This document shows positions 8,684 through 17,236 of a DNA stretch of 64,000 bases, in pieces. Within the stretch, counting starts at the first letter, position 1. Every line of letters starts with the position of its first letter. The stretch comes from Streptomyces bluensis (lineage in GTDB: Bacteria; Actinomycetota; Actinomycetes; Streptomycetales; Streptomycetaceae). Below the pieces are notes generated by a model, which saw nothing but the letters and a program-made list of their open reading frames with translations, searched no databases and was not told the DNA's origin. Both the position numbers and the translations under genes were made by a program. The stretch lies in contig NZ_BMVM01000002.1 of NCBI RefSeq assembly GCF_014650715.1, positions 496,001 to 560,000 on the forward strand, given 5' to 3'.

Positions 8684-8699
8684 GACGATACGTATCGTC
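8684..8699. promoter_or_regulatory. Perfect 16-bp palindrome, likely TetR operator
   Basis: GACGATACGTATCGTC is its own reverse complement. It lies 64 bp from the TetR start and 20 bp from the ATG of the divergent small gene, overlapping where the latter's promoter and leader must be. TetR dimers usually bind such sites in their own divergent promoter region. Confidence 0.65.
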
Positions 8700-8718
8700 A
8701 TACGAAGGGAGATGTGCC

Positions 8719-8901
8719 ATGGCCCGAGGTGGAGCCGGAAACATGCTGGGAGTCGGCGGCACCCGCAGCAAGCTCAGCCGCGGGGCGCTGCGGGGAGGAG
8801 GCCGCGCAGGCGCGGTCGGCGGCGGTCGGAGCCCGCAGGCCCAGAAACGGGAGCTGTTGCGCAGGCTCCAGGAGGGACGCGCGACCGACAAGCAGTCGTG
8901 A
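8719..8901 (+). CDS. Small conserved protein (DUF6243-like)
   Basis: A 60-residue basic protein, MARGGAGNMLGVGGTRSKLS at its start, with Gly/Arg-rich middle and a C-terminal helix RELLRRLQEGRA. The NMLGVGGTR...LSR pattern and QKRELLR ending resemble small Streptomyces proteins grouped as DUF6243, whose role is unknown. A good RBS (GAAGGGA) precedes the ATG. Its promoter contains the TetR palindrome, so it is likely the main target of the divergent repressor. Confidence 0.65.
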   Translation: MARGGAGNMLGVGGTRSKLSRGALRGGGRAGAVGGGRSPQAQKRELLRRLQEGRATDKQS

Positions 8902-8950
8902 CCGGGCCGGGGCCGCCAGGGACAGGGCGGGGATGGCGGCGGGGGCCTTC

Positions 8951-9958
8951 CTACTCCGGGTCCCGTTCCCCGGCCGGCGGCCAGGCGTCCCCCCAGTCGG
9001 CGTCACGGGCGGCCCTGTAGAGCGGCCCGTGGCGCTTGGTGACGGTGGTGCGGCGGAGGAGGGAGGGCTCGGCCTCGCACAGGTCCAGGAGCACCTGACC
9101 CTTGCGGATCTGGGGCCTGCGGACGACGCGGGAGGGCGCCGGGGCGGCCTCCGGCCCCCGTACGGCGGCGACGTAGCTGAACTTCTCGTCCTCGTACGCG
9201 AGTGACCCGCCCTTGACCTGGCGGTGCAGCGAGGACCGGCTGACCCGGGCGGAGAAGTGACACCAGTCCTCACCGGGCACGATGGGGCAGGCCGCGCTGT
9301 GCGGGCAGGGGGCGGCGATACGGAACCCGGCACGGACGAGCCGGTTGCGGGCCTCGATGACGCGGGCGTGACCGCCGGGAGTGCCCGGCTCGACGATCAC
9401 CACGGAGCGTGCGGCTCCCCCGGCGGCGTCCACGACGGCGGCACGGTCGGTCTCGGTCAGCTCGCCGAGGACGTAGGAGACGGTGACGAGATCAGTGCTC
9501 TCGACGGTGAGCGCCGCTCCGATACGAGAGCGCCGCCACTCGGCGCCCTTCAGCTCCGGGTTGCGCGCGGCGATCTCCCGCCCGAGAGCGAGCGCGGGCT
9601 CGGCCCAGTCGAGCACCGTGACCGGCCGCTCCCCCGCCCAGACGGCGTTGACGGCCCAGGTCGCCGCGCCGGTACCGCCCCCGATGTCCACATGGCTGTC
9701 CGGCACCCACGCGGGCACGGTCTCCGCGAAGGCATCCAGCGCCGAGCACACCGCCTCGAACGTCGCCGGCATCCGGTACGCGGCGTACGCGACGACGTCC
9801 GAACGGTCCCGCAGTACCGGCGCGTCCGTCGGCGTCCGCCCCCGGTAGTTCGCGATCAGCCGCTCGACCGCCTGTGAGGCCGCCTTCGGCGGCAGCCCGT
9901 CGAGCAGCCCGGCCAGGGCGGCACGCAGGGAGTCGGCTGGGGAGACGGGGGCGTTCAC
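8951..9958 (-). CDS. Rsm22-family SAM-dependent methyltransferase
   Basis: Resembles mitochondrial/bacterial Rsm22 (small ribosomal subunit assembly) proteins, predicted SAM methyltransferases. The SAM motif HVDIGGGTGAATWAV lies at about residue 90, and SYVLGELTE further on. Cysteines in CPHSAACPIVPGEDWCHF match the metal/Fe-S site of the family. The C-terminal region KFSYVAAVRG and the Arg-rich tail also fit. At 335 aa it is full length. It ends 49 bp past the stop of the convergent small gene and starts back-to-back with the kinase gene at 10070. Confidence 0.85.
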   Translation of the reverse strand: MNAPVSPADSLRAALAGLLDGLPPKAASQAVERLIANYRGRTPTDAPVLRDRSDVVAYAAYRMPATFEAVCSALDAFAETVPAWVPDSHVDIGGGTGAATWAVNAVWAGERPVTVLDWAEPALALGREIAARNPELKGAEWRRSRIGAALTVESTDLVTVSYVLGELTETDRAAVVDAAGGAARSVVIVEPGTPGGHARVIEARNRLVRAGFRIAAPCPHSAACPIVPGEDWCHFSARVSRSSLHRQVKGGSLAYEDEKFSYVAAVRGPEAAPAPSRVVRRPQIRKGQVLLDLCEAEPSLLRRTTVTKRHGPLYRAARDADWGDAWPPAGERDPE

Positions 9959-10069
9959 GTGGCGATTCTATGGGGGGTGGCCGACGGCCCGGAGCCCGGC
10001 TCGGTCCGGTCGAGGGCGAGGCCGGAAAACCGTTCGCCTGCGGGGTGAGGTGCGGGGGAGGCTGGTCGC

Positions 10070-10837
10070 ATGTCTTACGCCGGGCCGCCGCAGGGCGTCG
10101 TGCATGTGCCCCCGCCGATCGCCTCGCTGGCCGGGGACCGGCCGCTGCTTCCCGTGTGGCGGAACGAGTTGGGCGGGCTGACCTTCCGGATCGGGGACGG
10201 GGACGGGGAAGGGGACGGTGACGGGGAGGGGCGGCTGTTCGCGAAGTGGGCTCCGGCCGGCTCCGGGCTGGATCTGGCGGCCGAGGCGGAGCGCTTGCGG
10301 TGGGCTGGCGGATTCACGCCCGTGCCCCGCGTCCTGGACCAGGGGGCGAGCGAGGACGGTGCCTGGCTCGTCACCCATGAGCTGCGGGGCGACAGTGCCG
10401 TCAGCCCACGGTGGAAGGCCGATCCCGCCACCGCCGTCCGCGCGCTGGGAGTGGGGCTGCGGCGGCTGCACGAGAGCCTGCCCGTGGAGGAGTGTCCGTT
10501 CAGCTGGTCGGTCGAGCGGCGTCTGGGGCGCGCCCGGCGCGCGGGGATCGAGGTCCCGGCCGATCTCCCCGAGGCGCCGCCCGTGGACCGGCTCGTCGTG
10601 TGCCATGGCGACGCCTGCGCGCCGAACACGCTGCTCGGCGACGACGGCTCGTGGTCCGGTCACGTCGACATGGGCGCTCTCGGCGTCGCCGACCGGTGGG
10701 CCGACCTGGCCGTCGCCACCTGGAGCACGCGGTGGAACTACGGCCCCGGGTGGGAGGAGCCTCTCCTCGACGCCTACGGCATCGCCCCCGATCCCGACCG
10801 GATCGCGTTCTATCGGCGCATCTGGAGCGTGACGTGA
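10070..10837 (+). CDS. Aminoglycoside O-phosphotransferase-like kinase
   Basis: A kinase of the APH(3')-like fold. The catalytic loop VVCHGDACAPNTLL and the following metal-binding Asp in GHVDMGALGVADRWADLA are intact; the N-terminal lobe includes FAKWAPAGSG with the candidate ATP-binding Lys. An acidic repeat of Gly-Asp and Gly-Glu (about residues 42-54, coded by a GGGGACGG-like simple repeat at 10192-10230) is an odd insertion between early beta-strands. ATG at 10070 has GGGGGAG 10 bp upstream. The real substrate may be an aminoglycoside or another small molecule; no antibiotic cluster is adjacent. Confidence 0.8.
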   Translation: MSYAGPPQGVVHVPPPIASLAGDRPLLPVWRNELGGLTFRIGDGDGEGDGDGEGRLFAKWAPAGSGLDLAAEAERLRWAGGFTPVPRVLDQGASEDGAWLVTHELRGDSAVSPRWKADPATAVRALGVGLRRLHESLPVEECPFSWSVERRLGRARRAGIEVPADLPEAPPVDRLVVCHGDACAPNTLLGDDGSWSGHVDMGALGVADRWADLAVATWSTRWNYGPGWEEPLLDAYGIAPDPDRIAFYRRIWSVT

Positions 10838-10840
10838 GGG

Positions 10841-12034
10841 TCAGGCCCCCTGGACCGCCCGGGCCAGCCGCGTCGCCGCCCCCGCCCTCACTCGGTTGTC
10901 CGGGAGTACACGGCGGCGGGGGTGCACCGTGTTCGCCAGCAGTACCAGGTACGTGTCCGTGGCCCGGTCCAGGACCAGCGACGTCCCCGTGAAGCCCGTG
11001 TGGCCCGCCGCACCGCGCCCCGCCAACTCCCCCATGAACCACGGCTGGTCGACGGCAAGGCCCAGGCCCGGTGGGGTGAGCATGAGGTCGACGAGGTCGG
11101 GGCCGAGGACGCGGGCGGGCCCGTAGGAGCCGCCCGCGAGCAGCGTGCGGCAGAAGACCGCCAGGTCCCGGGCCGTGGCGAAGAGGCCCGCGTGGCCCGC
11201 GACCCCGCCGAGGGCCCAGGCGTTCTCGTCGTGGACCACGCCACGGAGCATGCCGCGGTCCGCCTTCGCCCAGGGGCGCCGCTGGTCCTCGGTCGCCGCC
11301 GCACCCGGGCAGGGGCCGAAGGCCGTCGACGTCATGCCCAGGGGGCGGGTGATGCCGTCGCGGATCAGGACGTCCAGTCCCCGGCCCGTGACGCGTTCCA
11401 GGACGTGCTGCAACAGGAGCATGTTCAGGTCCGAGTAGCAGTACGCCGTGCCCGGCCGTGTCGTCGGCGTCTCCGCGCGGAGCATGGCGAGGCGGGCCTG
11501 GTCCGTCGGGCAGTCGTACAGCGGGAGTTCGGGGCGCAGGCCCGAGGTGTGGGTGAGGAGCTGGCGTACGGTCACGCCGTGCTCGGCGGCGCCCGTGAAG
11601 TCCGGCAGGTAGGCCCCCACGCGCGCGTCGATCCCGAGGGTGCCGCGCTCCAGTTGCTGGGCCGCCGCCACCGCCGTGAAGAGCTTGGTGAGGGAGGCCA
11701 GGTCGAAGGGGGTGTCCACGGTCACCGGCACACGGTCCTCGGGCGGCAGTTCGACGGCCGTGTCGCTCGTCTCGTCGTAGGACGTGTACCGCACCGCCCA
11801 GCCCATGGCCTCCTCCACCGCGATGACCGGGCCGCGCCCCGCGATCACGACGGCACCCGCCGCCCAAGGGCGCTCGCCCTCGGCCCCGATGGGGCCCGCC
11901 TCGGCCGCCTCGGCCTCCCCCGCCTCCGCCGCGTCTCCCGTACAGGCCCGGATCTCGCGTACGAGGAGACGCAGTTGGCCGGCGTCGAGGCCGGCCCGCT
12001 CCGGGGTGCCGGCGCGCAGTCTCGGGACGCTCAG
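10841..12034 (-). CDS. Serine hydrolase of the beta-lactamase/class C PBP family
   Basis: Belongs to the beta-lactamase (class C)/esterase-like serine hydrolases. The nucleophile motif SxxK is SLTK in DLASLTKLFTAV, the YxN-type motif is YSDLNM, and HTGFTG takes the place of the third (H/K)xG motif. No signal peptide is visible. The frame lacks ATG/GTG/TTG at the expected N-terminus; the best start is CTG at 12034, because GGGGGAAG lies about 4 bases upstream and homologous proteins begin with SVPRLRAG. CTG overlaps the stop of the MFS gene (CTGA), implying translational coupling. Role may be peptide/ester or cell-wall related. Confidence 0.8.
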   Translation of the reverse strand: MSVPRLRAGTPERAGLDAGQLRLLVREIRACTGDAAEAGEAEAAEAGPIGAEGERPWAAGAVVIAGRGPVIAVEEAMGWAVRYTSYDETSDTAVELPPEDRVPVTVDTPFDLASLTKLFTAVAAAQQLERGTLGIDARVGAYLPDFTGAAEHGVTVRQLLTHTSGLRPELPLYDCPTDQARLAMLRAETPTTRPGTAYCYSDLNMLLLQHVLERVTGRGLDVLIRDGITRPLGMTSTAFGPCPGAAATEDQRRPWAKADRGMLRGVVHDENAWALGGVAGHAGLFATARDLAVFCRTLLAGGSYGPARVLGPDLVDLMLTPPGLGLAVDQPWFMGELAGRGAAGHTGFTGTSLVLDRATDTYLVLLANTVHPRRRVLPDNRVRAGAATRLARAVQGA

Positions 12035-13458
12035 CGTTCTTCCCCCAAGCTCTCGGCCGGTCGTGTGGTCCAGGGGCGGCAGAGTGCCACGAAACAGGCG
12101 ACGCCCACCAGCGCGGCGGCCAGTTGGACGACGGCCATCGGGACGGCGGTGTCCTCGCCCGCGATCCCGACGAGCGGCGAGGCGATCGCGCCGATGAGGA
12201 ACGAGGACGTGCCGAGCAGCGCGGACGCCGAACCGGCCGCGTGCCGTACCCGTACCAGGGCGAGCGTCTGGGTGTTGGGCAGGGTGATGCCCATCGCGGA
12301 CATGAGGACGAACAGGCCCGCCGCCACGGGCCAGAGCCCCACCTCGCCGAAGACCCCGGCCGACATCAGCAGCAGTGCGGTCGCGGAGAGCGTCACGATC
12401 GCGAGGCCCGTCGCCAGCACCTTGTCCAGTCCGACGCGGCCGACCAGGACCTTGCCGTTGATCTGACCGGCGATCACCAGGCCGACGGAGTTGACGCCGA
12501 AGAGCAGGCTGAACGTCTGCGGGGAGGCGCCGTAGATCTCCTGGATCACGAAGGGGGAGGCACTGATGTACGCGAACAGCGCGGCGAACGTGAAGCCGCC
12601 CGCCAGCATGTAGCCGGTGAAGACCCGGTCGGCGAGCAGCCCGCGCATCGCGCGCAGGGCCTCGCCCACGCCTCCCGCGTGCCGGTGGCCGGGGGCCAGG
12701 GTCTCGGGCAGCCGCCACCAGACGACGGCGGTCAGCGCGACGCCGATGGCGATCAGGACCACGAAGACGCCTCGCCAGTCCGTGACCCGCAGGATCTGGC
12801 CGCCGATCAGCGGCGCGACGATCGGCGCCACCCCGGAGACCAGCATGAGGGTGGAGAAGAAGCGGGCCATCGCCACGCCGTCGTACAGGTCGCGGACCAC
12901 CGCCCGTGCGATCACGATCCCGGCCGATCCCGCGAGGCCCTGGACGAGCCGGAAGGCGATGAGGGCCTCCACCGTGGGCGCGAGCGCGCACAGCGCGGTG
13001 GCGAGGACGTACACGGCCAGTCCGGCGAGCAGCGGTCGCCTGCGGCCCCAGCGGTCGCTCATCGGGCCGACGACCAGCTGGCCCAGCGCCATGCCGGCGA
13101 GGCAGGCGGTGAGCGTGAGCTGCACGGTGGTGGCGGGCGCGTTCAGGGACGTGGTGACCTCCGGCAGTGACGGGAGGTACATGTCCATCGCCAGCGGGGG
13201 CGTGGCGGTGAGGCCGCCGAGGATGAGGGTGACGAGGATGCCGGTGCGGCGGAGGGCGACGGGGTCGGGTCCGCTCCGTGACGCCCCGGGCTTCCCGGCT
13301 GCCGGGTCCTTGACTGTGTCCGTGGTCCCGGTTGTGGTCGTGGTCCCAGCCGTGGCCGTGGTCCCGGCCGTGCCTCCCGCCGGTTCCGCCACCGCCGTGC
13401 TCGGTATGTGCCCCTCCGGGACGTCCTGGTCCCGCGTGGTACGGCCACGCTCGGGCAT
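12031..13458 (-). CDS. Bcr/CflA-family MFS multidrug efflux transporter
   Basis: A proton-coupled exporter with 12 predicted membrane helices. The Bcr/CflA signatures are LATPPLAMDMYLPSLPEV-like (here GLTATPPLAMDMYLPSLPEV), the MFS loop motif GPMSDRWGRRRPLL, and RLVQGLAGSAGIVIARAVVRD. The N-terminus carries about 60 extra hydrophilic residues with a Thr/Gly/Ala repeat (about 30-48) coded by an imperfect GGTCGTGGTCCC-like repeat at 13320-13385. ATG at 13458 has GAGGGAGGGG upstream. The gene is first in a two-gene unit with the serine hydrolase, and divergent from the Gfo/Idh gene. Confidence 0.88.
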   Translation of the reverse strand: MPERGRTTRDQDVPEGHIPSTAVAEPAGGTAGTTATAGTTTTTGTTDTVKDPAAGKPGASRSGPDPVALRRTGILVTLILGGLTATPPLAMDMYLPSLPEVTTSLNAPATTVQLTLTACLAGMALGQLVVGPMSDRWGRRRPLLAGLAVYVLATALCALAPTVEALIAFRLVQGLAGSAGIVIARAVVRDLYDGVAMARFFSTLMLVSGVAPIVAPLIGGQILRVTDWRGVFVVLIAIGVALTAVVWWRLPETLAPGHRHAGGVGEALRAMRGLLADRVFTGYMLAGGFTFAALFAYISASPFVIQEIYGASPQTFSLLFGVNSVGLVIAGQINGKVLVGRVGLDKVLATGLAIVTLSATALLLMSAGVFGEVGLWPVAAGLFVLMSAMGITLPNTQTLALVRVRHAAGSASALLGTSSFLIGAIASPLVGIAGEDTAVPMAVVQLAAALVGVACFVALCRPWTTRPAESLGEER

Positions 13459-13541
13459 GTGCCCCTCCCTCTCTGTTCGGTCCGCCGCCTATGCTCTCAG
13501 TTCGAACGGGGTGTTCGGGGTCACAGATCAAGGGGTGGGAC

Positions 13542-14612
13542 ATGGCGGACCGGCCGGTGCGGTGGGGAATCCTGGCGACCGGAGGGATCGCCGCGTCGTT
13601 CACGGCCGACCTGGTGGACCTGCCGGACGCCGAGGTCGTGGCGGTGGCCTCGCGGAGCGCCGAGTCGGCGAAGGCGTTCGCGGAGCGGTTCGGGATAGCG
13701 CGGGCGTACGGCGAGTGGGGCGCCCTCGCCGAGGACACGGACGTGGACGTGGTGTACGTCGCCACACCTCACTCCGCGCACCGGGCCGCCGCCGGGTTGT
13801 GCCTGGAGGCCGGGCGGAACGTGCTGTGCGAGAAGGCGTTCGCGCTGAACGCTCGGGAGGCCGGGGAACTGGTCGCGCTGGCGAGGGAGCGCGGGAGCTT
13901 CCTCATGGAGGCCATGTGGATGTACTGCAACCCGCTGGTACGGCGCCTGGCCGACATGGTGCGGGACGGAGTGATCGGTGAGGTCCGTACCGTGCAGGCG
14001 GACTTCGGGCTGGCCGGTCCGTTCCCTCCCTCGCACCGGCTGCGCGACCCGGCACAGGGCGGGGGCGCGCTGCTGGACCTCGGCGTCTATCCGGTCTCCT
14101 TCGCCCACCTCCTGCTCGGAGAGCCCTCGGACGTGACAGCGCGAGCGGTGCTCTCCGAAGAGGGCGTCGATCTGCAGACAGGTGCACTGCTCTCGTGGGA
14201 GAGCGGTGCTCTCGCCTCGGTGCACTGCTCCGTCATCGGCGGCACGGCCACGTCCGCGTCGGTCACCGGCTCCCAGGGCCGTATCGACATCCCGTACGGC
14301 TTCTTCTTCCCGGACCACTTCGTGCTGCACCGCGACGGCCGGGACCCGGAGACCTTCCGCGCCGAGCCGTCCGCGGGCCCCCGCAACAGCCTCAAGCACG
14401 AGGCCCGGGAGGTCATGCGCGCCCTGCGGGCCGGCGAGACCGAGTCGCCCCTGGTCCCCCTGGAGGGCACCCTCGCCGTGATGCGGACGCTCGACGCGAT
14501 ACGGGACCGCGTCGGCGTCCGCTACCCGGGCGAGGACGACCGGCGGGGCGAGCGGCTGGGCGCCCAGGGGGACCAGCCGGAGGAGAACGAGCCGGTGGCT
14601 ACGCCGGCTTGA
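13542..14612 (+). CDS. Gfo/Idh/MocA-family oxidoreductase
   Basis: NAD(P)-dependent dehydrogenase acting probably on a sugar, polyol or similar. The Rossmann motif is GILATGGIAASF near residue 10; VCEKAFALN-like LCEKAFALN (about residue 97) is the family EKP-type motif with Ala in place of Pro; GALLDLGVYPVSF carries the second conserved Asp and the candidate His/Tyr site. The start is the ATG at 13542 (MADRPVRW); the open frame extends back into the divergent MFS gene. Its last 14 bases overlap the end of the convergent phoD-like gene. Confidence 0.87.
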   Translation: MADRPVRWGILATGGIAASFTADLVDLPDAEVVAVASRSAESAKAFAERFGIARAYGEWGALAEDTDVDVVYVATPHSAHRAAAGLCLEAGRNVLCEKAFALNAREAGELVALARERGSFLMEAMWMYCNPLVRRLADMVRDGVIGEVRTVQADFGLAGPFPPSHRLRDPAQGGGALLDLGVYPVSFAHLLLGEPSDVTARAVLSEEGVDLQTGALLSWESGALASVHCSVIGGTATSASVTGSQGRIDIPYGFFFPDHFVLHRDGRDPETFRAEPSAGPRNSLKHEAREVMRALRAGETESPLVPLEGTLAVMRTLDAIRDRVGVRYPGEDDRRGERLGAQGDQPEENEPVATPA

Positions 14613-16284
14613 GCCCCGGGTTCCCCGCCTCCGTCACGAAGGACGCGACCGTGGTGATCGCCGCCCCCGGAGTGGTCACCGCGGGCAGGGTCTTGAAGTC
14701 GGCCCGTGCGGCGTCCTCGTCCAGGGACACGGTCGTGTAGCCGCGCCGCCCGTTGTAGAACCTCATGTGCGGGTTGGCCGTCATGTACGTGTCCCAGTTG
14801 GCGGGCTTGTCCGATCCGTTGCCGCCGCTGGTGATGGACGTGGCGACGAGTTCCGTGCCGACCGTCCGGGAGGAGCGGTCGTCGAAGTCGCGCTTGATGT
14901 CGAAGGCGTAGCCGACGTGCACGTCTCCGGTCAGGACCATCAGGTTCTCCACGCCGGCCGCGTCGGCGCCCGCCAGCAGCCGCTCCCGTGAGGCCGGGTA
15001 GCCGTCCCAGGAGTCCATCGAGAGCTTGTAGGTGTCACCGGTGGCGTTGCGGCGCTGGGAGAAGGTGACCTGCTGCGGGACGACGTTCCACACGGCGCGG
15101 GAGGTGTGCCAGCCGTCCAGCAGCCAGCGCTCCTGGGTGGCGCCGGTCAGGGTGCGCGAGGGGTCCTCGGACTCGGGTCCCGGGTACTGCCAGCCGTCCC
15201 CGTACGCCTGGTCGGAGCGGTACTGGCGGGTGTCGAGGATGTCGAACTGGGCGAGGCGGCCCCACTGCAGGCGGCGGTAGAGCTTCATGTCGGGGCCGTC
15301 GGGGCGCTGCGGGCGGCGCAGCGGCTGGTTCTCCCAGTACGCGCGGTACGCGGCGGCGCGGCGCAGCAGGAACTCCTCGGGGGGTACGGAGTTCTCGGGG
15401 GTGTCGCCGGCGTAGTTGTTCTCGGTCTCGTGGTCGTCCCAGGTGACGACGAAGGGGTGCGCCGCGTGGGCGGCCCGCAGGTCGGGGTCGGTCTTGTAGA
15501 GGGCGTACCGCAGGCGGTAGTCCTCCAGGGTGACCGTCTCGCGGTTGAAGACGTCGGGCAGGGTGCGGTCGGTGTACCTGCGGTTGCCGCCGACGGAGTT
15601 CACCGCGTACTCGTACAGGTAGTCGCCGAGGTGGAAGACCACGTCGACGTCGTCGGCCGCCAGGTGCTGGTACGCGGTGAAGTAGCCGTCGTGGTACGCC
15701 TGGCAGGACACGGCCGCGAAGGTGAGCGGGGTGGTGAGGCCGAAGCGGCCGGGGGCGGTGCGCGTACGGCCCGTCTCGCTGATCCAGTCGCCCGCGCGGA
15801 AACGGTAGTAGTACACGCGTCCGGGATCCAGGAACCCGACCTCGACGTGCACGCTGTGCTGGAACTCGGGGTGGGCGGTGGCGGCGCCGCGTCTGACGAT
15901 GCGTCGGAACAGTTCGTCGTGGGCCAGTTCCCAGTGCACGGTGACCCGTTCGGCGGGCAGTCCGCCGTCGGCCTCGTACGGCGACGGGGCGAGCCGCGTC
16001 CACAGGAGCACGGAGTCGGAGAGCGGGTCGCCGGAGGCCACGCCGAGCGTGAACGGGTTCTCGGTGATCCGTGCCGCGTCGAGTTCGGCGGCGCTCGCCA
16101 CACCGGCGGTCGGCAGGTTGGTGGCGAAGGCGAGCGCGGCGGCGGCACCGGTGACGGTGAGGAACCGGCGGCGCCCCAGGTGGCGTGCGGCGGCACGGAG
16201 CTCGTGGTCGTGCCGCGAGGAGTCGTACGCTGAGGGAGCGTGCGGTGAGGGGGCGTGCGGTGGCTGATGGGCTGCGGGTGTCAT
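14599..16284 (-). CDS. PhoD-like alkaline phosphatase (Tat-exported)
   Basis: Secreted Ca2+/Fe3+-type alkaline phosphatase/phosphodiesterase. The Tat motif RRRFLTVTG (about residue 38-46) precedes an Ala-rich segment. An N-terminal PhoD domain (about 75-175, NPFTLGVASGDPL) and a metallophosphatase domain follow, with SCQAYHDGYF, HLGDYLYEYA, VTWDDHETENNY and LTGDVHVGYA carrying the metal ligands. The 561 residues are normal length. In Streptomyces such genes usually belong to the PhoP regulon; I did not find a convincing PHO box upstream. It diverges from the SDR gene. Confidence 0.92.
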   Translation of the reverse strand: MTPAAHQPPHAPSPHAPSAYDSSRHDHELRAAARHLGRRRFLTVTGAAAALAFATNLPTAGVASAAELDAARITENPFTLGVASGDPLSDSVLLWTRLAPSPYEADGGLPAERVTVHWELAHDELFRRIVRRGAATAHPEFQHSVHVEVGFLDPGRVYYYRFRAGDWISETGRTRTAPGRFGLTTPLTFAAVSCQAYHDGYFTAYQHLAADDVDVVFHLGDYLYEYAVNSVGGNRRYTDRTLPDVFNRETVTLEDYRLRYALYKTDPDLRAAHAAHPFVVTWDDHETENNYAGDTPENSVPPEEFLLRRAAAYRAYWENQPLRRPQRPDGPDMKLYRRLQWGRLAQFDILDTRQYRSDQAYGDGWQYPGPESEDPSRTLTGATQERWLLDGWHTSRAVWNVVPQQVTFSQRRNATGDTYKLSMDSWDGYPASRERLLAGADAAGVENLMVLTGDVHVGYAFDIKRDFDDRSSRTVGTELVATSITSGGNGSDKPANWDTYMTANPHMRFYNGRRGYTTVSLDEDAARADFKTLPAVTTPGAAITTVASFVTEAGNPGLKPA

Positions 16285-16417
16285 CTGGCCCTCCCCTGAC
16301 GGTGGTTGTACCAGGCATTGGAGTGGCCAGGGTCAACGCGGACCTGTCACGTACACAACACTCAGATGTCGGACTGATGAGTTCCGTATGGCGGCCCCTC
16401 GCTTACGCTGAGAGCTC

Positions 16418-17170
16418 ATGAAGATTACGCATACGAAGATCGCGATCGTGACAGGCGCGGGCTCCGGAATCGGTCGTGCCGTCTCGGAGGAACTGCTGCG
16501 GACGGGCTGGTCGGTGGCGCTCGCGGGCCGCCGTGAGGAGAAACTGGCCGAGACCGCGGCCGGTCACCCCGAGGCTCTGGTCGTCCGCGCGGACGTCTCA
16601 CGGCCCGAGGACGTCGCGGCGCTCTTCGCCGCCGTGCGCGACCGGTTCGGCCGGCTCGACCTGCTCTTCAACAACGCGGGGACGTTCGGGCCCGGCGGCG
16701 TGCCCGTCGAGGAGCTGGAGTACTCGGCCTGGCGGCACGTGGTGGACACCAACCTCAACGGCGCGTTCCTGTGCGCGCAGGCGGCGTACCGTCAGATGAA
16801 GGAACAGGACCCTCAGGGCGGACGGATCATCAACAACGGCTCCATCTCCGCGCACGCGCCCCGCCCGCACTCCGTCGCGTACACGGCGACCAAGCACGCC
16901 CTGACCGGCCTCACCAAGTCGCTGTCCCTGGACGGCCGGCCGTACGGCATCGCCGTCGGCCAGATCGACATCGGCAACGCGGCGACCGACATGACCGAGC
17001 GCATGCAGCGGGGCGTGCCGCAGGCGAACGGGCAGCTCGCGGCCGAGCCCGTGATGGACGCGGCCGACGTGGCGCGCACGGTACGGCACATGGCGGAGCT
17101 GCCGCTGGAGGCGAACGTGCAGTTCGCGACGGTCCTGGCGACGGCGATGCCGTACGTGGGCCGCGGCTGA
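16418..17170 (+). CDS. SDR-family oxidoreductase
   Basis: Classical short-chain dehydrogenase of 250 residues. The cofactor motif TGAGSGIG is at about residue 12, NNAG at about 88, and the catalytic set Ser-x-YxxxK appears in [23 protein letters not shown] (Ser, Tyr, Lys intact). AGRREEK after beta-2 (Arg residues) favours NADP(H). Substrate not predictable. It is a single-gene unit reading away from the phosphatase and towards the carboxypeptidase gene. Confidence 0.88.
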   Translation: MKITHTKIAIVTGAGSGIGRAVSEELLRTGWSVALAGRREEKLAETAAGHPEALVVRADVSRPEDVAALFAAVRDRFGRLDLLFNNAGTFGPGGVPVEELEYSAWRHVVDTNLNGAFLCAQAAYRQMKEQDPQGGRIINNGSISAHAPRPHSVAYTATKHALTGLTKSLSLDGRPYGIAVGQIDIGNAATDMTERMQRGVPQANGQLAAEPVMDAADVARTVRHMAELPLEANVQFATVLATAMPYVGRG

Positions 17171-17236
17171 GCGCGCACAGCCCCCACGCCCCTCACGGGG
17201 CGCGGTACGTCGACGGACTGGCGGCCGGGCCGTGGT

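Noticed and set aside
9224-9877. Plus-strand ORFs opposite the Rsm22-like gene
   Set aside because: Low-complexity Arg/Gly/Pro-rich readings typical of antisense frames in high-GC DNA.
10841-13765. Single 974-codon open frame on the minus strand
   Set aside because: It joins the hydrolase to the out-of-frame reading of the MFS gene and the region beyond; only the part from 12034 down is coding.
16285-16417. PHO box upstream of the phoD-like gene (GTTGACC on the minus strand)
   Set aside because: Only one half-site of the direct repeat fits the GTTCACC consensus; the unit 11 bp away does not match.
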